From Lachnospiraceae bacterium (GTDB taxonomy: Bacteria > Bacillota > Clostridia > Lachnospirales > Lachnospiraceae): a DNA stretch of 33,942 bases. The stretch's first letter is position 1. Each line of letters begins with the position of its first letter. Positions 17,759-25,881 of this stretch are shown in pieces. The stretch spans positions 1 to 33,942 of the forward strand of contig JAIKXK010000265.1 of the NCBI GenBank assembly GCA_024684155.1, written 5' to 3'. The notes beneath the pieces were generated by a model. That model had not been told where the DNA came from. It saw nothing but the letters and a program-made list of their open reading frames with translations, and ran no database searches. The position numbers and the translations under genes were made by a program.

Positions 17759-19402
17759 ATGATAGAAGTATTTGCGGATGTAATGAAAAACTTTTTAGAG
17801 TTTTTCAATGGAAATTATACTTATATAGTTTTATATGTATTGGCCTTAATTGTAATGGTTATCTGGATGAAGAAAAAAGATGTGACAAAGAATCTTATCT
17901 GGATGAGTATTCTATTATCTATTGTAATTTTCTGCCCAATTACTGCAAAGATAATTATGGTGGGACTTGGAGATAATGTATATTGGAGGATGTTTTGGCT
18001 ATATCCATTCATTCCAGTTATTTCAGTTGCATTGACTTTATTAGTATCAAAGGTAAAGCATAAATTGTTACGTTTTTTTGCAGTGGGAATGTGCGGAGTG
18101 TTTATTCTTTTGGCCGGGAATTCCGTCATCAGTAAGGAATTGTTTGATCGAGCAGAAAACTATGAAAAGACTCCACAGTACGTAATAGAAGTTTGTAACA
18201 TGATTAACGAGGATGCAAAAGAGCAGAATATTACAGATAAAAAATTAGCAACCTGCTCAGCATTTTTATTATATGTGAGACAATATGATGCTACATTAAA
18301 AATGGAAAATAGTAGAGAAAACATTCGTGGGTTTGATGATAGAGAAAATGCATCTATGATTTTTCAATACTTATGTGGTCAAAATGAGAGCATTGATTAT
18401 GATGAGCTGGCAGAATTACTTCGGGAAGAAAACTGTTCCTACATTGTTTTAGATATGGAATATCAGACAGAAATGGGAAGCGAATTAGTAAATCGGGGCT
18501 TTACTCCTGTTGGAAATTATGGACAGTATTATGTTTATAGAGATGGATTCATCAATCTTATGGAACCAATTGAAAACAACGAAGTGGTCAGTCAGTTTGC
18601 AACTTCTGATTCGGGATATTTAATCGGACAATACGCGTCCTTAACAGGGGATCAATCTTCCTTTTATACTATTACAGATACAAAAGGACATTTGATTGTT
18701 ATTGACGGAGGATGGAAAGGGGATAGCGAATATGTTCGTCAGGTAATTGATTACTTTGGCGGAAAAGTGGATGCCTGGATTATTACACATCCTCACTTTG
18801 ACCATGTTCGTGCCTTTAATACCTTAATGGCATCAGAAAACTGCCCAGAAATCACTACGATTTATGCTTCTGAATTTGATTATGATCAATATAAAGAAGA
18901 AGCCAAAAACTGGGATCATTTTGAAGACTTTGAAGATTTTTTAAGCGTTACAAAGGATGCTACGAATTTAGAATATTTACATGCAGGAGACTCTTTGGAA
19001 ATTTGTGGCTTACAAGTGGATGTTTACCATGATTATTCTACCAAAGATGGGGGAGATGCCTGTAATGATGGTTCTTTGGTTTTTGAAGTGACAGCAAACC
19101 AACAAAGTATGCTCTTTTGTGGAGATACAGGAGAGGAACAGTCAGAGACGATTATAGAAAATTATGGAGAACAACTTTCAGCAGATTATCTTCAAATGGG
19201 ACACCACGGAAATGGCGGGTTAAATGAAGAATTCTATAAATTAGTTTCTCCTTCAGTGGCTTTTTTCGATGCACCAGAGTGGCTTATGAATCCAGAGGGA
19301 GAAACTACCTATACCACACCTGAAAATCGTGAGTTGATGGAGTCCCTAGGTGCAAAGATTTATTATTTTAATACAGCACCAAATTATATTATTTTGGATT
19401 AA
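17759..19402 (+). CDS. GT-C C-terminal part fused to metallo-beta-lactamase-fold domain
   Basis: A 547-aa protein in three parts. Residues 1-135 hold about four hydrophobic helices that complete a GT-C-like membrane domain. Residues 136-280 form a soluble domain (TPQYVIEVCNMINED, LLYVRQYDATLKM). Residues 285-547 are a metallo-beta-lactamase-fold hydrolase of the ComEC/Rec2-like branch, with THPHFDH (H344, H346, D348, H349), CGDTGEE (D456) and MGHHGNGG (H482, H483) as metal ligands. All ligands are present, so hydrolase activity is likely. The soluble parts probably lie outside the membrane by analogy with GT-C topology. AGGAT at 17748-17752 overlaps the previous stop codon and gives ATG 17759 a ribosome binding site. 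Substrate is unknown; a phosphodiester in lipid-linked sugar or glycan is one possibility. Confidence 0.75.
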   Translation: MIEVFADVMKNFLEFFNGNYTYIVLYVLALIVMVIWMKKKDVTKNLIWMSILLSIVIFCPITAKIIMVGLGDNVYWRMFWLYPFIPVISVALTLLVSKVKHKLLRFFAVGMCGVFILLAGNSVISKELFDRAENYEKTPQYVIEVCNMINEDAKEQNITDKKLATCSAFLLYVRQYDATLKMENSRENIRGFDDRENASMIFQYLCGQNESIDYDELAELLREENCSYIVLDMEYQTEMGSELVNRGFTPVGNYGQYYVYRDGFINLMEPIENNEVVSQFATSDSGYLIGQYASLTGDQSSFYTITDTKGHLIVIDGGWKGDSEYVRQVIDYFGGKVDAWIITHPHFDHVRAFNTLMASENCPEITTIYASEFDYDQYKEEAKNWDHFEDFEDFLSVTKDATNLEYLHAGDSLEICGLQVDVYHDYSTKDGGDACNDGSLVFEVTANQQSMLFCGDTGEEQSETIIENYGEQLSADYLQMGHHGNGGLNEEFYKLVSPSVAFFDAPEWLMNPEGETTYTTPENRELMESLGAKIYYFNTAPNYIILD

Positions 19403-19421
19403 ACGACAATAGGAGTATAGT

Positions 19422-20774
19422 ATGCAGGGAAAGAAAAAAATATTTACCATTGTGTTTTTTGCATTTGCAGGAGCACATATTTTAACATTTACCCACGGAG
19501 ATTCTACTAGAATTATGGAATGGGCGAAGCTATTTTTAGATAGCTTGTTTTCTGGAAATATTAGAAATTATGCTGAAGTATTATTGGATAAAGATATCCC
19601 TTCAAACTACAGCATTTTTATTCATATTATAAATTCCATTTGGGTGCTTCCTGTATATGGGATTGATACTTTTATAGATGGAGATATACCTTTATATGTG
19701 TATTCCATGTGGCACCGTGTGCTGTCAGTTCTGCTTACGTTTATTACTATGGGCTATATAGAAAAAATAGGAATACATTTTGGTGTGTCTAGGGAAAAAA
19801 TGGAAGTTGCTACGTTTTTCTATGGCATTTCTACACCACTAATTGTAGGAACTTATGCTATGGGACAAATTGATGCATACCCAACGTTGTTTATGGTAAT
19901 GGGGTTATATTATTTGCTTGAAGAAAAAACGACAGAATCCATTTTATCCTTTTCAGTGATTTTATTTTTAAAACCGTTTGCCTTTATGTATATAGCTCCT
20001 ATGCTGCTGTTATATTTTGCAGATAAATGGAAAAAAGCAATTCCTTATGGAGTATTAGTCGGTATAGTTTGGATTGTGAAAAAACTTGTTACAAAGATAT
20101 TTATCGGATATGGAGATATGGTCTATGTAGAAGAGGTGGAATGGGATCATTTAAGCTTCTTTTTCACTTCAGAGATAAATGTCTTACCACTTTTTGTATT
20201 AACGGTGGGAGTTGTACTTTGTATCTGTTTTGTAAAGGGCATGAAAGGAAAGGTGAAAGAGTGGGATTATATTTACTATCCATATGTAGTATTTTTAGCT
20301 TTTGTAGCATTTAACTTTTGGAATCCCCAGTGGTTTTTGTATGGGATGCCTTTTATCACAATTATATTGTGTAAGATGTGTAATGAAGCAGAAGCAATGG
20401 CTTTTGGTGCAGGCATAAATGGGGCATATTTACTCTTTAACTATTGTGCTTTTAATGGCATGGTGGAAAGTAATATGATTGCAGGTGGACTTATTGCAAA
20501 AACAAGTGGCATTAAGTGGAAAAGTGCAAGCTTACTTGGATTAATTGCAAATAAAATGCCTACAATATCAGGGTACATAACTTCAATTAGTTTAGGAATA
20601 TTAGTGGCTTGTATGATATATGTTTGTTATGCTACTAGGAAAGAGACGTTAGAAGCAGAAGTAGTGGATGCATCTTTGTTTGAAAATAAGAAAAAAGCTT
20701 TTTTGGTTTTATTTGTGATGATATCCATATTTATGATTATATATTCTTATTTTGAGCTATTTAGATGGAATTAA
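19422..20774 (+). CDS. GT-C-like polytopic glycosyltransferase
   Basis: A 450-aa protein with about ten to twelve hydrophobic helices. After the first helix comes THGDSTRIMEWA (D27), the acidic site in the first outer loop. MGQIDAYPTLFMVMGLYYLL (about 146-165) and FNFWNPQWFLYGMPF are typical of polyprenyl-phosphate-sugar-dependent GT-C transferases related to DUF2029 and PIG-M-type mannosyltransferases. It should add a sugar on the outer face of the membrane from an undecaprenyl-phosphate donor, such as the product of the DPM1-like enzyme encoded at 3670. AGGAG lies upstream of ATG 19422. It is the last gene of the long polysaccharide run; its stop codon lies within a short perfect palindrome. 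Confidence 0.8.
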   Translation: MQGKKKIFTIVFFAFAGAHILTFTHGDSTRIMEWAKLFLDSLFSGNIRNYAEVLLDKDIPSNYSIFIHIINSIWVLPVYGIDTFIDGDIPLYVYSMWHRVLSVLLTFITMGYIEKIGIHFGVSREKMEVATFFYGISTPLIVGTYAMGQIDAYPTLFMVMGLYYLLEEKTTESILSFSVILFLKPFAFMYIAPMLLLYFADKWKKAIPYGVLVGIVWIVKKLVTKIFIGYGDMVYVEEVEWDHLSFFFTSEINVLPLFVLTVGVVLCICFVKGMKGKVKEWDYIYYPYVVFLAFVAFNFWNPQWFLYGMPFITIILCKMCNEAEAMAFGAGINGAYLLFNYCAFNGMVESNMIAGGLIAKTSGIKWKSASLLGLIANKMPTISGYITSISLGILVACMIYVCYATRKETLEAEVVDASLFENKKKAFLVLFVMISIFMIIYSYFELFRWN

Positions 20775-20780
20775 TTCCAT
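20765..20780. repeat. 16-bp perfect palindrome at a stop codon
   Basis: ATGGAATTAATTCCAT is its own reverse complement and spans the TAA of the preceding GT-C gene. There is no loop and no following T-tract, so it is not an intrinsic terminator. It could be an operator or chance in AT-rich DNA. The remaining gap to 20903 shows a good ribosome binding site (GGAGG near 20890) but no convincing promoter. Confidence 0.4.
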
Positions 20781-20903
20781 TTGAATATAAAATGGTGAGT
20801 GGGCATGAAGTTCTTAATGTGCTGCGAGTTAGGAATGAAATGTCTTTTGGTTTTGTGCTTTAAAATGCTCGAAAGAGTAAATTTTGCATGGAGGAAAAAA
20901 TAA

Positions 20904-22196
20904 ATGAAAAAATTTTTCAGCAAAAAGAGAAACATAGTGATTGCCGTAATTGTTGTAATTGCATTAGCTGCAGCAGGTGTTGGCGGATACTATTATTTCT
21001 TTGTTGGAACAAGTAGCGAGGATATTGCATATGTGTCCAGCGTAGCAACAATTACAGGCCAGACTGCAAATGGATTAAATAATCGCTATGCAGGTGTTGT
21101 AGAGGCCGAAGAGACTTGGAGTGTAGCATTGGATAGTTCTTTAACGGTTAGTGAGACTTATGTTGAAGTAGGACAGGAGGTAGAGGCAGATACTCCTTTA
21201 TTTTCCTATGATATGACTGAAACAGAAGCATCCCTTCGAAGTGCACAGTTAGAACTAGAAAGATTAAACAACGAACTTACTGCAATGCAAACAGATTTAA
21301 ATGAGTTAGTTGCTGCAAGGGATGCAACAGGGGATGAAAGTGCAAAGGCGGAATATACAGTTGAAATTCAACAGTCCCAGTTAGATATTACCTCAAAGCA
21401 GTATGATATTACTTCGAAAAAAGAGGAAATTACAAAACTTCAGGAAACGTTAAATAAGGGAACGGTAAACAGTAAAATCGCAGGAGTGGTAAAGTCAATT
21501 GCATCATCAGATAGTAGTGAGATGTCTGATTCAAATGCATTTATTACCATTGTAAATATGAATAAGTTCCAAATTAAAGGAAGTGTAAATGAACAGAATT
21601 TAGCTTCTTTATCTGCAGATTTACCAGTCATTGTGTATTCAAGATCAGATAGCGAGGCTTATTGGAAGGGAACGATTACAAAGGTAGATTCGAATAATGC
21701 TACAAGTAATGGTTCTGATGAGACTGACTCAGATGAAATGACGTCTTCCTCTAACTACCCATTCTATGTTTCAGTAGAAGATACCACTGGTTTAAATATG
21801 GGACAGCACGTTTATATTGAACTAGACCAAGGACAGTTGGAAGAGGATACTTCTGCTATTTCATTAGAGGAATACTATATCGATATGACAGATGAACAAA
21901 ATCCATTTGTTTGGGTGGATGAAGATGGTAAGCTGGCAAAACGAAGTGTAACCCTTGGCGAATATAATGAGGATACCATGACCTACGTAATAACAGATGG
22001 GTTAGACCTTACTGACTTAATTGCAGTGCCTTATGAAGGATTAAAAGAGGGTATGGAGACTTCAAATATGGATGAAGTAGATACAGAGGATGTCAGTGAA
22101 GAAGGTGACTACGAAGAGTCTGAAGAATCAGAAGGCGATGTAGAAGAATTAACCGATGATTCTGAAATGGAAGATGAGGGTGAAATAGAGGAGTAA
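20904..22196 (+). CDS. MacA/HlyD-family export adaptor 1
   Basis: A 430-aa membrane-anchored adaptor. Residues 11-33 form one transmembrane helix. A half lipoyl-like motif (VSETYVEVGQEVEADTPLFSYD) is followed by a helical hairpin around residues 105-185 (LRSAQLELERLNNELTAMQ and TSKQYDITSKKEEITKLQET). NSKIAGVVKSI returns to the second lipoyl half and a beta-barrel domain follows. The C-terminal 45 residues are dominated by Asp, Glu and Ser. In Gram-negative MacAB-TolC the hairpin contacts TolC; here there is no sign of an outer membrane partner, so the adaptor may pass substrate across the wall zone or modulate the permease. It heads a four-gene cluster with the ATPase encoded 17 nt downstream. 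Confidence 0.88.
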   Translation: MKKFFSKKRNIVIAVIVVIALAAAGVGGYYYFFVGTSSEDIAYVSSVATITGQTANGLNNRYAGVVEAEETWSVALDSSLTVSETYVEVGQEVEADTPLFSYDMTETEASLRSAQLELERLNNELTAMQTDLNELVAARDATGDESAKAEYTVEIQQSQLDITSKQYDITSKKEEITKLQETLNKGTVNSKIAGVVKSIASSDSSEMSDSNAFITIVNMNKFQIKGSVNEQNLASLSADLPVIVYSRSDSEAYWKGTITKVDSNNATSNGSDETDSDEMTSSSNYPFYVSVEDTTGLNMGQHVYIELDQGQLEEDTSAISLEEYYIDMTDEQNPFVWVDEDGKLAKRSVTLGEYNEDTMTYVITDGLDLTDLIAVPYEGLKEGMETSNMDEVDTEDVSEEGDYEESEESEGDVEELTDDSEMEDEGEIEE

Positions 22197-22213
22197 TCCC
22201 GGAGGAGAATAAA

Positions 22214-22936
22214 TTGATTTTAGAAATGAAAAACGTTTATAAAGATTTTCCTCAGGGAGATTTCACTGTAAACGTATTAAAACATATTAATATTCAAATC
22301 CAAGAAGGCGATTATGTTGCTATTACTGGACCATCCGGTTCTGGAAAAACCACAATGATGAACTTAATCGGTTGCTTGGATTCAGTTACCAAAGGCCAAA
22401 TGATTTTGGATGGAGAGGATGTTAGCTCTTATACAGATAATCAACTTTCTGATTTAAGACTCCATAAAATTGGATTTGTATTTCAGAACTTTGAATTGTT
22501 AGGACAAAAGAGTGCAATTAAAAATGTTTGTGTTCCTTTGGCTTTTGCAGGAGTTCCGAAAAAAGAACAAATGGAAAGAGCAAAGGAAGCTTTAGAGAGG
22601 GTAGGATTAGGAGAGAGATTAGATTTCAAACCAAATCAGTTATCCGGTGGACAAAAACAAAGGGTTGCAATTGCAAGAGCCATGATCAATCGTCCACGTA
22701 TTTTACTTGCAGATGAGCCTACAGGTGCATTAGATTCAGCATCAGGAAAGGCAGTAATGGAGCTCTTTCAGCAGTTAAATGATGAAGGAACTACTATTAT
22801 AATGATTACTCATGACGCAGATGTTGCAGCAAAGGCGAAACGCAGAGCTGTAATGCGAGATGGTATATTAACTTCAGATGATGAGACTTTGGTACCACCT
22901 TATGAGGGAGAGGAGGTGCCTGAAAATGACCAATAA
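22214..22936 (+). CDS. MacB/LolD-type ABC transporter ATPase
   Basis: A 240-aa ATPase. It has Walker A GPSGSGKTT (39-47), the Q-loop FVFQNFELL, signature LSGGQ (143-147) followed by KQRVAIARA, Walker B ILLADEPTGALD (163-174) and an H-loop ITHD. GCLDSVTKGQMILDGEDV and LRLHKIGFVFQ are typical of the MacB/LolD/FtsE group that powers mechanotransmission transporters. The start is TTG 22214 with GGAGGAG at 22201-22207. It ends inside the next gene with an 11-nt overlap (22926-22936), so the second adaptor is probably translationally coupled. It should pair with the FtsX-type permease encoded at 24553. Confidence 0.95.
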   Translation: MILEMKNVYKDFPQGDFTVNVLKHINIQIQEGDYVAITGPSGSGKTTMMNLIGCLDSVTKGQMILDGEDVSSYTDNQLSDLRLHKIGFVFQNFELLGQKSAIKNVCVPLAFAGVPKKEQMERAKEALERVGLGERLDFKPNQLSGGQKQRVAIARAMINRPRILLADEPTGALDSASGKAVMELFQQLNDEGTTIIMITHDADVAAKAKRRAVMRDGILTSDDETLVPPYEGEEVPENDQ

Positions 22937-24533
22937 AGAGTGGAGTCTTAAGAAAAAGATTATTGTTGGCATTCTTGTTGGAATTCTCATATTTGCATTA
23001 GTGATTGGTGTCGTTTATATCGCTGTGTATTCTAATATGGGAAAGGTTCGCGTTATCCCTGTATCTGATGCCATTGGATATGATTCTGATTCTGATCAGT
23101 ATACTATGGAAGGAAGTATTAGCACAGGGGTTACTCAAGATGTAACAACAGAAGATGGAAAAGTTTCTGAAATTTTAGTAAAGGTTGGAGACTATGTTGA
23201 AAAGGGCACTGCTTTAGTGAGATTAGATGCAACTGAAGCTCAACTTCAATTAGAACAGGCGAAAATTGATTTACAATCAAAGCAGGTTGATTTGAATAAT
23301 GCTTATGCAAAGCAGGAAATGCTGAATAATGCTCAAAGTTATGTAGAGACAATAAAAGTTCCTGTGGATTCTGATGATGAAGACAGTTCTGAAAGCGATT
23401 CTGATTCTTCTAGTGAAAGTTCTGATTCATCATCAGATTCAGAGTCTTCTGATGATAGCGATTCCGATTCAGAGTCTTCCGAAGAAAGTGATTCAGATTC
23501 TGATTCATCTGAAGAAAGTGACTCGGATTCCGATTCGTCCAGTGATAGTTCTGATTCATCATCAGATTCAGAATCAGAGTCTTCCGAAGAAAGTGATTCA
23601 GAAACTGAGTATAAGGAAGTGGTAGTGGAAACAGATGAACCACAATTTCAAACTTCGGATGGGACTATTTATTCAGAATCAGAATTACGAAAAGAAAAGA
23701 CTTCTACAGAAAATGACATTAGAGATTTACAAACGGATATTAAGGAAGCTCAGGTAAATATAGAAAATGCACAGGAAACTTTAGATAACTGTACCGTAAA
23801 AGCAACCTTGGATGGTTATGTGACAAAGGTGTCTGAAACCGCAATTAAAAGCGACACTTCTGAAGAGGACTCAGATGAGGATGAAGAAGAACTAGATGGG
23901 GAAATCGATACCTCATCAGATATTGTTTCAGATACAGATGATAGCATGGAAGATGATGGGGTTATTGTCCAGGTGTCTTCCTTGGATGGTTTATTTGTGA
24001 AATCTGCTATGAGTGAATGGCGATTAGAAAAATTTGGTGTGGGAGACACTGTCTATGTCATGGATTGGGAAAGTGGCAATACCTATAAGGCAACCATTAC
24101 TACTATTTCTTCTTATGCTTCTGAATATTATTCACAGATGTATCAGTATATGGGAGGAACTTCATCAAGTTACTATCCTTTTACAGCGCAGATTACAGAA
24201 GATGGAACAGGACTTACTGCTGGAGATTATGTAGATGTTTCTTTTAGCGCTTCCATGGATATGGATAGCGATGAGGAAGAATACACTGAAGATGGACCAA
24301 TTAGCCTGATGAAAGCATTTGTTCGCACTGAAAATGGAAAGAAGTACGTTTATGTAAGAGGTGAGAATGACAAATTAAAGAAACAGTATGTAACTGTTGA
24401 TAGTCAGTCTCAGGAAACCTATACCATATCAGAGGGTCTTACCTATGATGATTATATCGCGTTCCCTTATGGAAATAATGTAAGAGAAGGCGCATTAACG
24501 GTAGAAGGTAGCATTGATGAATTATATGAATAA
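22926..24533 (+). CDS. HlyD-family adaptor 2 with Ser/Asp/Glu-rich insert
   Basis: A 535-aa adaptor with a transmembrane helix at residues 11-33, then a lipoyl-half motif (EILVKVGDYVEKGTALVRLD) and the first hairpin helix (TEAQLQLEQAKIDLQSKQV). At residues 148-228 the chain is replaced by 81 residues of Ser, Asp and Glu plus a single Thr. The second hairpin helix (RDLQTDIKEAQVNIENAQET) and the return strand (TVKATLDGYVTKVSETAI) follow. A second acidic stretch (SEEDSDEDEEELDGE and on) lies between this and the beta-barrel. ATG 22926 is chosen because AGGAGGT lies 8 nt upstream; an in-frame ATG further up has no such site. The insert sits at the hairpin tip, where MacA would meet TolC. It may bind cations or act as a wall-spanning spacer. 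The next gene encodes the permease. Confidence 0.85.
   Translation: MTNKEWSLKKKIIVGILVGILIFALVIGVVYIAVYSNMGKVRVIPVSDAIGYDSDSDQYTMEGSISTGVTQDVTTEDGKVSEILVKVGDYVEKGTALVRLDATEAQLQLEQAKIDLQSKQVDLNNAYAKQEMLNNAQSYVETIKVPVDSDDEDSSESDSDSSSESSDSSSDSESSDDSDSDSESSEESDSDSDSSEESDSDSDSSSDSSDSSSDSESESSEESDSETEYKEVVVETDEPQFQTSDGTIYSESELRKEKTSTENDIRDLQTDIKEAQVNIENAQETLDNCTVKATLDGYVTKVSETAIKSDTSEEDSDEDEEELDGEIDTSSDIVSDTDDSMEDDGVIVQVSSLDGLFVKSAMSEWRLEKFGVGDTVYVMDWESGNTYKATITTISSYASEYYSQMYQYMGGTSSSYYPFTAQITEDGTGLTAGDYVDVSFSASMDMDSDEEEYTEDGPISLMKAFVRTENGKKYVYVRGENDKLKKQYVTVDSQSQETYTISEGLTYDDYIAFPYGNNVREGALTVEGSIDELYE
23367..23609 (+). repeat. Low-complexity Ser/Asp/Glu coding repeat
   Basis: Codons 148-228 of adaptor 2 form an imperfect tandem repeat. 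Two 26-nt blocks recur exactly: one at 23418-23443 and 23547-23572 (129 nt apart), another at 23472-23497 and 23577-23602 (105 nt apart). Both offsets are multiples of three, so the frame is kept. This indicates growth by in-frame duplication and suggests length varies between strains. Confidence 0.9.
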
Positions 24534-24552
24534 TAAGAAATAAGAGGCGATT

Positions 24553-25803
24553 ATGAGAGAAAATTTAGTCGAAGCGTTACAGGAAATTTGGTCTCATAAA
24601 ATGAGATCATTCTTAACAATGCTAGGTGTTATTATAGGTATTGCGTCTATTATTGCAATTGTTTCCACCATTAAAGGTACCAATGATCAAATAATGAAAG
24701 ACTTGGTAGGAAAGGGTAATAATAACGTATCTATTAGTTTATACCAGGGTGATTACGAGTATTATTTTGAAGGGGATACAGTTTCGGAAATTACGCAGGT
24801 AACAGAAGAGCAACAGGAAGAAATCCGTTCCATCGAACATGTGGAAGATGCCACATTTTATAATTCAAGAACTTATGTAGATAATATTTCGGCTGGTTCA
24901 AAGGTGTTATCAGGTGGAAAGATTTACGGGATTGATACACATTATTTAAATACATGTGGATATGTGGTATATCAAGGTCGTGCCTTTGTGGATATTGACT
25001 ATAAAAAGTGTAATAAGGTAGCACTTTTGGATTCTACTGCTGCAGATATTTTATTTCCTGGAGAAAACGCAGTTGGTCAAACGTTAGAAATTAGCGGAGA
25101 ACCCTTTATTATTGTGGGATTATATCAACAGCAGACTGCCTTTGAACCAGATATTCAAAATCTGTCTGACTATGAAACCTATTATACGGAATCATATGGT
25201 ACGGTTTTAATACCAAATGTGGATTGGGCTATTTGCTATAAATATGATGAACCTCAAAACGCATTTGTACGAGCAGATGATACAGAAAATATGTCTGCGA
25301 TTGGAAAATCAGCTCAGAAAATTATGCAGGAGTGTATCTCATCTTCAGGAACAGATTTAACCTATACAGCAGAGGATTTAGTTGAGGAAGCTAAACAACA
25401 ACAGCAGTTGTCAAATAGTACTAATAACTTACTGATTTGGGTTGCTAGTATAGCCCTGTTAGTTGGGGGTATTGGCGTTATGAATATTATGCTGGTATCT
25501 GTAACAGAACGAACAAGAGAAATTGGTTTGAAGAGATCCCTTGGAGCCAGAAGACGAAGAATTCTAATGCAGTTTTTAACGGAATCTGCAGTTCTTACCA
25601 GTTTAGGCGGTGTTCTTGGCGTTGTGATAGGAATTGTAATGGCGGTAATTATATCAAATATTTCCGGAACACCAGTGGGAATTTCAGTGCCAGCCATTGT
25701 GGTGAGTGTAGCATTTTCTATGGTAATTGGAATTTTGTTTGGTTTACTCCCTTCCGTTAAAGCCGCTAATTTAAACCCAATCGATGCACTTCGAAGGGAA
25801 TAG
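24553..25803 (+). CDS. MacB/FtsX-type ABC transporter permease
   Basis: A 416-aa permease of the MacB family. A first membrane helix near residues 18-40 (RSFLTMLGVIIGIASIIAIV) is followed by a large extracytoplasmic domain (about 45-285). Three C-terminal helices lie near 290-318, 345-370 and 378-402, with the FtsX signature ERTREIGLKRSLGARRRRIL between them and NPIDALRRE at the end. These features are complete. With the ATPase encoded at 22214 it would form a mechanotransmission ABC transporter, helped by the two adaptors. Homologues export peptides, macrolides or lipoproteins, or extrude antimicrobial peptides; the substrate is not evident here. The start ATG 24553 follows AGAGG. Confidence 0.94.
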   Translation: MRENLVEALQEIWSHKMRSFLTMLGVIIGIASIIAIVSTIKGTNDQIMKDLVGKGNNNVSISLYQGDYEYYFEGDTVSEITQVTEEQQEEIRSIEHVEDATFYNSRTYVDNISAGSKVLSGGKIYGIDTHYLNTCGYVVYQGRAFVDIDYKKCNKVALLDSTAADILFPGENAVGQTLEISGEPFIIVGLYQQQTAFEPDIQNLSDYETYYTESYGTVLIPNVDWAICYKYDEPQNAFVRADDTENMSAIGKSAQKIMQECISSSGTDLTYTAEDLVEEAKQQQQLSNSTNNLLIWVASIALLVGGIGVMNIMLVSVTERTREIGLKRSLGARRRRILMQFLTESAVLTSLGGVLGVVIGIVMAVIISNISGTPVGISVPAIVVSVAFSMVIGILFGLLPSVKAANLNPIDALRRE

Positions 25804-25881
25804 TGGAATTATTATTCATTTTTTGATACAATTTCATATAAGTTTGGCAATTTATATTGTGACTAAGGAAAGGGCGTTGTT

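Noticed and set aside
20775..20903. Promoter or terminator between the glycan operon and the MacAB-like genes
   Set aside because: TAAAAT at 20861-20866 has no -35 at the right distance, and the palindrome at 20765-20780 has no loop or T-tract.
23374..23643. Open frames on both strands across the Ser/Asp repeat
   Set aside because: They are low-complexity by-products of the repetitive GAT/TCA codons; the adaptor frame continues on both sides with family sequence.
20904..25803. A complete MacAB-TolC tripartite efflux pump
   Set aside because: No TolC-like gene is present and other genes point to a Gram-positive envelope, so only the inner-membrane parts are supported.
25804..25881. Promoter before the UDP-sugar pyrophosphorylase gene
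   Set aside because: TTGATA, TTGGCA, TATAAG and TATATT are all present, but no pair has 16-18 bp spacing, so no call is justified in this AT-rich gap.
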